32,508 nucleotides of DNA from JAEUPI01 sp035499355 (GTDB lineage Bacteria; Pseudomonadota; Gammaproteobacteria; Burkholderiales; Burkholderiaceae_C), in the NCBI GenBank assembly GCA_035499355.1, contig DATJYZ010000148.1, forward strand, positions 1 to 32,508, given 5' to 3'. Below are positions 15,644-21,973 of the stretch, in pieces. Made by a program: the position numbers and the translations under genes. Position 1 is the first letter of the stretch. Every line of letters starts with the position of its first letter. The notes beneath the pieces are model-generated. The model made no database searches, was not told where the DNA came from, and was given only the letters and a program-made list of their open reading frames with translations.

Positions 15644-17119
15644 ATGAAGCGGACAGTCTGCGCCGGCACCATGGCCGCCTTGCTGGTCGCCTGCGCCAGC
15701 GATGCGCCGCCGCCGCCCGCGCTGCCGGGTGCGGCGCGATACACCGCATCGCCGCTAACGCTGCTGGAGGCCGCGGTGTCCGAGGGCTCCGGTGGTGCGG
15801 CGCAACGCTTCGTCGCCGGCAGCGAGATGCCGGTGCTGTGGTGGACGCTGTTCCAATCGCCGGCGCTCGACGCGCTGGTGCGTCAGGCGCTGCAGGGCAG
15901 TCCGACGCTCGAAGGCGCGGGCGCCAGGCTGCGCCAGGCGCAGGAGGACACCAATGCGCGCACCGGTGCCACGCGCTACCCGACCGTCGACGCCAAGCTG
16001 ATGGCCGACCGCATCGACGTCGATCCCAAGGCGCTCGGCGCGCCGCTGCCGCTGAACACGCCGTTCAATCTCTACCTGGCGACGGTGAGCGTGTCGTACA
16101 CGTTCGACCTGTTCGGTGCCACGCGCAACGAACTGGCGGCGCTGGGCAGCGAGGTCGACCGCCAGCGCTACGACCTCGAGGCGGCGCGCCTGATGCTGGC
16201 GGGCAACGTGGTCACCGCCGCGATCCGCGAGGCGCAGCTGCGCGAGCAGATCGCGCTGACCGAGTCGATCGTCGCACTGCAGGGGCGCCAGCTGACGATC
16301 ACCGAACGATTGCAGCAGCTCGGCGCCGCGGCGAGCTCCGACGTGGTGGCACAGCGCCTGGAGCTGGCGCAGACCCGCGCCACGCTGCCCGACCTGCAGC
16401 GCCAGCTCGAGCAGCTGCGCCATCGGCTCGCGGTGTACACCGGCCAGCCACCGGGCAACGCGCAACTGCCGGAGTTCCGCCTCGCCGATCTGCGGCTGCC
16501 GACCGAGCTGCCGCTGGCCTTGCCGTCGGAGCTGGTGCGCCAGCGCCCGGACATCCGTGCCGCCGAGGCGCTGCTGCAGGAGGCCGGTGCGCGCGTCGGC
16601 GTCGCCACCGCGAATCTGTACCCGCAGCTCACGCTGTCGGCCAACGTCGGCTCGATCGGCTCGTCCAACGGCGGCGACCTGTTCGCGTCGGGCAGCGGCT
16701 TCTACCTGCTCGGCGCGTCGCTGGCGCAGCCGATCTTTCGCGGCGGTGAACTGCAGGCACGCCGCCGCGCGGCCATCGCGGCCTACGAGCAGGCCGGCGC
16801 GGCGTACAAGGAGGTCGTGCTGCAAGGCTGGCAGAACGTGGCCGACGTGTTGCGCGCGCTGCAGGCCGACGCGCGCCGGCTCGGCGAGCGCAGCGACGCC
16901 GCGGCGCAGGCGCAGCGGCTGCACGACATCGTCGCCGCGCGCTACGAGGCCGGCGGCGTGAGCCACCTTGCGCTGCTCGATGCGCAGCGCAAACTGCAGG
17001 CCGCGCTGCTCGACCGTACCCAGGCCGTCGCCGACCGCTACGCCGACACGGCGGCGCTGCTGCAGGCGCTGGGCGGCGGGTGGTGGAAAGGCGATGCGCC
17101 GCCGGCTGCACCGCGTTGA
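15644..17119 (+). CDS. NodT-type outer-membrane efflux lipoprotein (ABC exporter channel)
   Basis: This 491-residue protein is a lipoprotein (TMAALLVACAS) with the NodT layout: EMPVLWWTLFQSPALDALVRQAL, two outer-membrane-efflux repeats, the conserved LPSELVRQRPDIRAAEALLQEAGARVGVA at the repeat boundary, and YEAGGVSHLALLDAQRKLQ near the end. The ATG follows the permease stop by two bases. It is the second such channel in the window and only distantly similar to the one at 1306. Together with the three genes before it, it makes a complete four-gene tripartite exporter. The stop lies 12 bases from the stop of the convergent sulfotransferase gene. Confidence 0.92.
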   Translation: MKRTVCAGTMAALLVACASDAPPPPALPGAARYTASPLTLLEAAVSEGSGGAAQRFVAGSEMPVLWWTLFQSPALDALVRQALQGSPTLEGAGARLRQAQEDTNARTGATRYPTVDAKLMADRIDVDPKALGAPLPLNTPFNLYLATVSVSYTFDLFGATRNELAALGSEVDRQRYDLEAARLMLAGNVVTAAIREAQLREQIALTESIVALQGRQLTITERLQQLGAAASSDVVAQRLELAQTRATLPDLQRQLEQLRHRLAVYTGQPPGNAQLPEFRLADLRLPTELPLALPSELVRQRPDIRAAEALLQEAGARVGVATANLYPQLTLSANVGSIGSSNGGDLFASGSGFYLLGASLAQPIFRGGELQARRRAAIAAYEQAGAAYKEVVLQGWQNVADVLRALQADARRLGERSDAAAQAQRLHDIVAARYEAGGVSHLALLDAQRKLQAALLDRTQAVADRYADTAALLQALGGGWWKGDAPPAAPR

Positions 17120-17131
17120 CGACCAGCGCGA

Positions 17132-18676
17132 CTACTGGAACGTCATGTTGTCGAGCGGCACCGGCACCGCGTTCCAGCTGGTGCTGCACGGCTGGCTCGG
17201 CGGGCTCGGGTACTCGAAATCGAACATCACGTTGCGCGACGGGTCGAGCCCGATCACGCGTGCCAGCGTGCGGTTATCGGCCACCGCGTAGTTGACCAGC
17301 AGCGAGCGGTCGCCGGCCTCGTAGGCGCTCGAGCAGATGTCCGACAGGATGGTCTGCCCGTGGTCGAAGCGCGCCACTTCGTGCGCGGTGAGCGACGACG
17401 GGTCGATCGAATACGTCGACACCGCGCTGTAGGTGCGGCTCTGGCCCGCCGGCGCGCCGGCGGGTTCGTTGAGGCTGCCGAGCCCGTTGTTGAACAGCAT
17501 CAGCTCGCCGGCAGCGGTGACCGAGATCGCATGCTGGCCGATCGGGTAGAGGTCGCCCGCCTGCAGGGTCACCGCCTTTTCGCGCAGCGAGGCGAAGGTG
17601 TACCAGTACTTGGTCGGGTCGCCGAGGATCCAGATGATGTTGCCGGTGGTGTAGTCGAACTTGACGACGAAGTTCTCGCGGCTCGACACGATGATGCTGT
17701 CGTCGCTGGGGTCGTAGGCGGAGGCGTTGTTGTGCAGCCAGTCGACACCGGGGCGCACGAAGGCGCTGGGGTCGTCGCCGCGGCTGCTCATGTGGTTGGC
17801 GATCAGCGCCGCCAGGTCCCACTCGCGGATCACGCTGCCGTCGGGGTTCACCTCGGCCAGCGTGCTCTCGAGGTTCTTGACGCCGCCGACCGTGCGGTCC
17901 ACCTCGACCAGCAGGCCGGTCTTGCCGTGGTCGATGTTGTGGTGGAAGTTGGTGGCGTCGGCCACCGCCAGCGTGGTCTGCGCGCTGGTGCCGTCGAGCT
18001 CGACGCGCGTCATGACGGTGGAATCCTTGGCGCCGATTTCGAAGCCGTTGTCGGTGAACGCGGTCGACGTGCTGTCGGTCACCACCGCCGGTGCCACCCA
18101 GCGCACCGCGCCGTCGGTGTCGATGATGATCGGCCCGCCGCGCATGTTCTTCAGCGCCAGGTAGTCGAAGCCGAGCGCGCTGCCCGGCGCGCGCGCCTGC
18201 AGCACCGTGGGGTGGTCGTACAGCCCGTTGGGGTCGACATAGGGATCGGTGTCGACCTCGACGTTCATCGTCTGCACGTTGCTGTCGTCGTAGGTCAGCT
18301 CGAACGCCACCTGGTTGGCGTGGTTCGCATAGAGCCCGAACACCGACAGCGTCAGGCTGTCGGCGCTGTCGTCGACGCTGCCGCGCCGGCGCAGCGCGTC
18401 GATGCTGTAGCTCACGCTCACCGGTTTCGAGGCGGCGCCCGTCTTGGCGGCGATCGTGTAGCGCACCGAGGTGAGCTCGGCGACGCGCACGCCGCTCAGC
18501 TGCACCTGCCGGATGAACGGCGTTGCCGTGCCCTGCGACGTGCCACCGAGCACGCTCGCACCGGCGCCGGCATCGCCGCCGCCGCAGCTCGACAGGGTGG
18601 CGGCCGTGGCCGCGATGGTGCCTGCGACGAGGAGCAGGCGGGTGAAAGGGACAGGCCGGTGTCGTGCTGCGGGCAT
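17132..18676 (-). CDS. Aryl-sulfate sulfotransferase-like lipoprotein (ASST family)
   Basis: This 514-residue protein has a lipoprotein signal ending LSSCGGG and a beta-propeller-like body. Segments typical of the ASST family include GGPIIIDTDGAVRWV, NFHHNIDHGKTGLLVEVD, DWLHNNASAYDPSDDSIIVS followed by SRENFVVKFD, NIIWILGDPTKYW, and GQHAISVTAAGELMLFNNG. H382 in GQHA sits where the transiently sulfated histidine of E. coli AssT occurs, and the Arg of SSRE where its catalytic Arg occurs. The family transfers sulfate from one phenolic ester to another phenol without PAPS, in the periplasm. Whether this lipoprotein is active is inference. It probably has its own promoter in the 82-bp gap upstream. 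Confidence 0.83.
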   Translation of the reverse strand: MPAARHRPVPFTRLLLVAGTIAATAATLSSCGGGDAGAGASVLGGTSQGTATPFIRQVQLSGVRVAELTSVRYTIAAKTGAASKPVSVSYSIDALRRRGSVDDSADSLTLSVFGLYANHANQVAFELTYDDSNVQTMNVEVDTDPYVDPNGLYDHPTVLQARAPGSALGFDYLALKNMRGGPIIIDTDGAVRWVAPAVVTDSTSTAFTDNGFEIGAKDSTVMTRVELDGTSAQTTLAVADATNFHHNIDHGKTGLLVEVDRTVGGVKNLESTLAEVNPDGSVIREWDLAALIANHMSSRGDDPSAFVRPGVDWLHNNASAYDPSDDSIIVSSRENFVVKFDYTTGNIIWILGDPTKYWYTFASLREKAVTLQAGDLYPIGQHAISVTAAGELMLFNNGLGSLNEPAGAPAGQSRTYSAVSTYSIDPSSLTAHEVARFDHGQTILSDICSSAYEAGDRSLLVNYAVADNRTLARVIGLDPSRNVMFDFEYPSPPSQPCSTSWNAVPVPLDNMTFQ

Positions 18677-18758
18677 CGCGGGTGTACGCTGACTGTGACG
18701 TCAGCATTCCAGCAAGCCGCGCTCCCGTCGATCGCTTTTACCTTGGCGCACACGCGCT

Positions 18759-19133
18759 TTACACGCGGGCAACCTTGGGTCGCATGCGAAACTGCCGCCA
18801 CAACTGCCACACGACGAGCGCGCCGCGCAGCCAGCGCCGGTGGCGCAGCGCGAAGGCGCCCAGGCCGCCGACGCCCGCGCCGACGCCGATGACGCCACCG
18901 AGCACGGCAAGCGCACTACCGACGCCGCCTTCGCGTGACGCTGCGGGCCAGCGCCGGCGCAGCCAGAGCGCGGCATCGACCCAGACCAGCACGCGGTCGG
19001 CCGCCGGCTGCAGCTGCGTGAGCTCGGTGTCGAGCTGACGGCGCAGCAGATCGGAGGCCAGCGTCAGATCCTGCCGGCGTTGCGCGCGCTGCTGCGGCGT
19101 CATCGAGCGCAGCGCGGAGCGCCTACGCGCCAT
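18759..19133 (-). CDS. YqjK-like small protein
   Basis: This 124-residue protein has a basic N-terminus (MARRRSALRS, QQRAQRRQDLTLASDLLRRQL), a Gly/Val/Ala-rich membrane segment (ALAVLGGVIGVGAGVGGLGAFAL) and a basic C-terminal region. Its start overlaps the end of the YqjE-like gene by 11 bases. YqjK follows YqjD and YqjE in E. coli, and the order here is the same, so position is the main support. The function of YqjK is unknown. Confidence 0.65.
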   Translation of the reverse strand: MARRRSALRSMTPQQRAQRRQDLTLASDLLRRQLDTELTQLQPAADRVLVWVDAALWLRRRWPAASREGGVGSALAVLGGVIGVGAGVGGLGAFALRHRRWLRGALVVWQLWRQFRMRPKVARV

Positions 19134-19521
19134 CGCGGGCCCCGGTGCCGCGCAAGGCGGCTTCGTCGCGCTGCAGCTGGTCGACGTTGCTGTCCCAGGG
19201 CGACGGGCCGCGCAGCAGTGACATGATGCGCCACACCGAGGCGACGGCGCCGCCGCCGAGCACCACCGTGGTGACGATCAATGCCACCAGGCGGTGCGGC
19301 GTGTCCCACAAGGCGACGGTGACGGTGAGCGCCAGCGCGATCAGCGCGAAGCCCACCAGCAGCGACCCCAGCGTGGCCAGCAGCAGCAGCTGGGCAATGC
19401 GCGCCTTCTCCTCCTGCCACTCGAGCGCGAACAGCTGGAGCTTGATGCGGCCGAGCGCTACCACCGCCGCCGCCACGCGGCGCAGCGCGTCGAACCCGAT
19501 GCCGGGGCTGTCGCTGGCCAC
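19123..19521 (-). CDS. YqjE-like membrane protein (holin-superfamily III-like)
   Basis: This 132-residue protein starts at GTG 19521. It has an N-terminal amphipathic segment (FDALRRVAAAVVALGRIKLQLFALEWQEEKARI), two adjacent transmembrane helices (LLLLATLGSLLVGFALIALAL and LVALIVTTVVLGGGAVASVW), and a polar C-terminus. The RIKLQLFALEWQEEK motif before two helices is characteristic of YqjE-type proteins. It sits 21 bases after the YqjD-like gene and overlaps the YqjK-like gene, forming the known yqjD-yqjE-yqjK order. In E. coli this set is associated with stationary phase and membrane association of ribosomes; that role is only assumed here. Confidence 0.8.
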   Translation of the reverse strand: MASDSPGIGFDALRRVAAAVVALGRIKLQLFALEWQEEKARIAQLLLLATLGSLLVGFALIALALTVTVALWDTPHRLVALIVTTVVLGGGAVASVWRIMSLLRGPSPWDSNVDQLQRDEAALRGTGARDGA

Positions 19522-19542
19522 CGTCGACGTCTTCGCCCGCGT

Positions 19543-19851
19543 TCAGCGCCGCGCGATCAGCACGCCGACCAGCAGGCCGATCGCCGCGCCGACGCCCACC
19601 GCGTGCCACGGGTGTTCGTGCACGTACTCGTCGGTGTGGCGCGCCGCGCGGCGCGCGCGCTCGACACCTTCGTATTGCAGGTCGCTGACCTTCATGCGGG
19701 CGTCGTCGAGGCGGTCGCGCAGGCGCTCGCGGATCGCCTTGACCTCGCCCTCCACCTTCGTGCCGCCCGCGTTGAGCAGCGCGTCGATGTCCTCCATCAC
19801 GCGCTGGAAGTCAGCGGCGAGCTGGTCGCGTTTGGTCTTGAACTCGCTCAT
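19543..19851 (-). CDS. DUF883 (YqjD/ElaB-like) membrane-anchored protein
   Basis: This 102-residue protein has a long charged helix (LAADFQRVMEDIDALLN, VKAIRERLRDRLDDARMKVSD) and the invariant end of the family, YVHEHPWHAVGVGAAIGLLVGVLIARR-like, read here as EHPWHAVGVGAAIG plus a short tail anchor. Proteins of this family are C-tail-anchored in the inner membrane; E. coli YqjD binds ribosomes there in stationary phase. It lies between the Spy-like gene (43 bp upstream) and the YqjE-like gene (21 bp downstream), so all four are probably one operon. Confidence 0.88.
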   Translation of the reverse strand: MSEFKTKRDQLAADFQRVMEDIDALLNAGGTKVEGEVKAIRERLRDRLDDARMKVSDLQYEGVERARRAARHTDEYVHEHPWHAVGVGAAIGLLVGVLIARR

Positions 19852-19894
19852 GCGTGTGCTCCTTGGGCTGTGGCGGGCGCGGTCGAGCGCCGCG

Positions 19895-20314
19895 TCATTG
19901 TTTGGGCGGCTGTGGCGGGAGGCGTCGATCGCGCGCCTGGGCCCGGCGTTCTGCGGCCATCCGCTCCCATTCGTCGAGCTGCGCGGGCGACAACACGCCC
20001 TGCAGCCTGGTGTGGAAGTCTTCCTGCACCGCACGCATCTCGCGGCTGCGCGCGCCGCGCGCCTGCAGCGAGGTGTCGTTGGCGTACTTCTCGCGGATCG
20101 CGCGCAGCTTGGTCGCTTCCTCCAGCAGCAGCGCGCGCAGGCTGGTTTCCTGCTCGGGGGTCAGCTGCAGGCGCTGCTTGGCCTCGGCCAGGCGCTGCTG
20201 CGCCTCGGGCGGAATGCCCGCGGCGTGCTGGGCCTGCGCCATGCCGGCCGCGCCCGACAGCACGGTCAGCAGCAGGGCGGCCCAACGTTGGTGCAGTGAA
20301 CGACGGGTCTTCAC
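19895..20314 (-). CDS. Spy/CpxP-like periplasmic helical protein
   Basis: This 139-residue protein starts at GTG 20314 and has a signal peptide (WAALLLTVLSGAAGMAQAQ). The mature part is almost entirely charged helix and contains an LTPEQ motif (RLQLTPEQETSLRALL) and a second LSPAQLDEWERM. These LTxxQ motifs define the Spy/CpxP/LTXXQ group of periplasmic chaperones and stress sensors. It leads the Yqj-like operon and is preceded by one good and one degenerate GGACC dyad box at 20372-20430, which suggests that an envelope stress pathway controls the operon. Confidence 0.78.
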   Translation of the reverse strand: MKTRRSLHQRWAALLLTVLSGAAGMAQAQHAAGIPPEAQQRLAEAKQRLQLTPEQETSLRALLLEEATKLRAIREKYANDTSLQARGARSREMRAVQEDFHTRLQGVLSPAQLDEWERMAAERRAQARDRRLPPQPPKQ

Positions 20315-20371
20315 GGCTGTCCGGCGGCATGTGCGTCACTACCATCTTGCCCGTGCGAGGCCGGCTCGGGC

Positions 20372-20389
20372 ATTGGACAATGGTCCCAC
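20372..20389. promoter_or_regulatory. GGACC dyad box upstream of the Spy-Yqj operon
   Basis: ATTGGACAATGGTCCCAC keeps the dyad form (ATTGGAC, AT spacer, GGTCCCA). Its centre is 66 bp before the GTG start at 20314 on the minus strand. I see no convincing -10 hexamer at the 31-32 bp spacing found at the stronger sites. Confidence 0.55.
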
Positions 20390-20412
20390 GTCGGGCCGGC
20401 CCGGACTTTGCG

Positions 20413-20430
20413 ATAGGACAATCGGCGCAC
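20413..20430. promoter_or_regulatory. Degenerate second GGACC half-site
   Basis: ATAGGACAATCGGCGCAC has an intact left half but a poor right half. Its centre is 41 bp from the box at 20372-20389, close to four helical turns. It may be a second low-affinity site or chance. Confidence 0.3.
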
Positions 20431-20496
20431 CGTGCGATCGCGGCGTCGAGGCACTGGGCTCCAGCCGCGTGTTGTCGCTGGGCGTCGGGCTGGCGC

Positions 20497-20907
20497 CTAG
20501 CTTTTGACCGATGGGTCGGCCACCACGGCCCGGCCGTTCGCGCGCATCGCGGTGGCGATGGCGTCGAGCAGCATCGCATCGTCGACCGGCTTGCACAGAT
20601 AGGCCTTGGCGCCGTGCTCGATGGCGTGGGCGCGGCTTTCCGGCGTATCGTCGCCGGTGATCACCACCACCGGCACCTGCGACGCCGCCTGCTTGAGCGC
20701 GCGCAGCACGTCGAGCCCGCCGACGTGCGGCATGCGCAGGTCGAGCACCACGCAGTGCGGCGGCCGCTGCTCCACCGCCTGCAGGAAGTCGGCCCCCGAT
20801 GGGTACGCCTGCACGCCGAAGCCCGCGGCGCGCACCAGCCGGCTCAGCGCCTTGCGCACCGAGTCCTCGTCGTCGACGATGGCGACCACGGCGGCATTGG
20901 CGGACAT
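20497..20907 (-). CDS. Single-domain CheY-like response regulator
   Basis: This 136-residue protein consists of one receiver domain: acidic pocket IVDDEDSV, phospho-acceptor D56 in VVLDLRMP, T84 in VVVITGDD, and K106 in CKPVDD. There is no output domain. The sequence resembles receivers of the FixJ class, so it could act as a phosphate sink or shuttle between the kinases in this region, as single receivers do elsewhere. Two tandem GGACC dyads and a CACAAT hexamer lie upstream, making it a probable member and feedback element of the proposed regulon. No Shine-Dalgarno sequence is visible before ATG 20907. Confidence 0.9.
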   Translation of the reverse strand: MSANAAVVAIVDDEDSVRKALSRLVRAAGFGVQAYPSGADFLQAVEQRPPHCVVLDLRMPHVGGLDVLRALKQAASQVPVVVITGDDTPESRAHAIEHGAKAYLCKPVDDAMLLDAIATAMRANGRAVVADPSVKS

Positions 20908-20936
20908 CAGGAGGCAGAAGGTAGTCCTGCCAGGTC

Positions 20937-20980
20937 ATTGTGACCAGTGAGACCTTGGTCCAATGGGACCAAGGTCCAAT
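20937..20980 (-). promoter_or_regulatory. Promoter of the CheY-like gene with two tandem GGACC dyads
   Basis: Two dyads lie end to end: GTGAGACCTTGGTCCAAT (20947-20964) and ATGGGACCAAGGTCCAAT (20963-20980), with centres 16 bp apart. On the minus strand a CACAAT hexamer (20937-20942) is centred 32 bp from the upstream dyad. This puts that dyad near -41.5 and the other near -25.5, between the -35 and -10 positions. The first site is placed to activate and the second to repress, which suggests feedback control. The inferred transcript start is near 20930, giving a leader of about 22 bases. Confidence 0.65.
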
Positions 20981-21026
20981 AGCGCGGCGATTGCGGTGGG
21001 TCGCAGTCGCGGGCGCCGCACCGGCG

Positions 21027-21707
21027 TCAGGCGTCGTGCGGCAGCGCCAGGTGCGAGCGCTCCATCACGCGCACCAGCTCGGCCACCGAGCGCACGCGCA
21101 TCTTCTCCATGCCGCGGGCGCGGTGGACCTTGATCGTTTTCTCGGCGGTGCCGAGGTCGGCGGCGATCTGCTTGTTCAGGCGTCCGGCGATCACGTGCGC
21201 CAGTACCTCGCGCTCGCGCGCGGTCAGCGTGGCCAGCCGCGATGCGGTGGCGTCGCGTCGTGCCTGTTCGCTCGCCAGCTCGGCCTCCCGCTGCAGTGCG
21301 CGCTCGACCGCGGCGAACAGCACCTTGTCGTCGACCGGCTTGGTCAGGAAATCGAGTGCGCCGCGCTTCATGGCCTGGGCACACATCGCCACGTCGGCCG
21401 CGCCGGTGAGAAACAGGATCGGCATCCGGCTGCCGCGCCGCTCGAGCTCCTGCTGCAGCGCCAGGCCGTTCGATCCCGGCAGCGCGACGTCGAGGATGAC
21501 GCAGCCGTCCGCCTGCGGGTCGTGCCGCGCGAGAAACGCCTCCGCGCTCTGGAACGTCTGCACCGAGTAGCCCTGCACGCCCAGCAACCGCCGCAGCGCC
21601 CCGCACACCGACGGATCGTCGTCGACCACGAACACCTGCGCGGGTGGCGCCGGTTCGGTGTCATGGCGGTCGTGCGGATCGGTGGCTGTCAAGCGCGGGA
21701 GCCCCAA
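21027..21707 (-). CDS. FixJ-like response regulator (receiver plus LuxR-type HTH)
   Basis: This 226-residue regulator (numbering from TTG 21707) has a receiver with VVDDDPSV, phospho-acceptor D73 (VILDVALPG), T100 (LFLTGAAD) and K122 (FLTKPVDD), then a linker helix and a LuxR-type DNA-binding domain (LTAREREVLAHVIAGRLNKQIA, TIKVHRARGMEKM). This is the FixJ/TodT/StyR class of NarL-family regulators. No ATG fits. The start could be TTG 21707, TTG 21692 or a later GTG, so the N-terminus is uncertain. It is divergent from the MASE1-PAS kinase, its likely partner. It is the best candidate in the window to bind the recurrent GGACC dyads. Confidence 0.9.
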   Translation of the reverse strand: MGLPRLTATDPHDRHDTEPAPPAQVFVVDDDPSVCGALRRLLGVQGYSVQTFQSAEAFLARHDPQADGCVILDVALPGSNGLALQQELERRGSRMPILFLTGAADVAMCAQAMKRGALDFLTKPVDDKVLFAAVERALQREAELASEQARRDATASRLATLTAREREVLAHVIAGRLNKQIAADLGTAEKTIKVHRARGMEKMRVRSVAELVRVMERSHLALPHDA

Positions 21708-21747
21708 CTGAGGACGTCAGGCCGTTGCTGCAAGGGAGGGGAGATGG

Positions 21748-21753
21748 AGTATA
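21748..21753 (-). promoter_or_regulatory. Possible -10 element of the FixJ-like gene
   Basis: On the minus strand this reads TATACT, a good -10 match, about 40 bp before the TTG starts. No -35 match and no GGACC dyad stand in front of it, so the gene may be weakly constitutive or controlled by another factor. Confidence 0.35.
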
Positions 21754-21973
21754 GGCAGACGACCTCTGTACCCCCGCGAGCGCCCACACCGCCGGCGCGG
21801 GTGTCACGCTAGCGCCGCAATGCAGTGGCCAAGGCCGCGGCACACTGCCATGCGGAAAACCCTGCCCCTAACATGACCTGCACGGGGTGATCGGCCCATC
21901 GCGACCCTGCGGCTACGCTGCCGCGGGTCCGCGCCGTGATCCTCGACGGTCGCAGCCGGTGAACCGGAGTCCG

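Noticed and set aside
18700..18715. TGACGTCA sequence upstream of the sulfotransferase gene as an operator
   Set aside because: A perfect but short palindrome that appears once in the intergenic regions; no second copy or spacing supports a function.
21744..21812. 22-codon plus-strand frame with GGGAGG close upstream
   Set aside because: The spacing to ATG is only four bases, the peptide has no recognisable features, and the purine run may simply be the spacer of the divergent promoter region.
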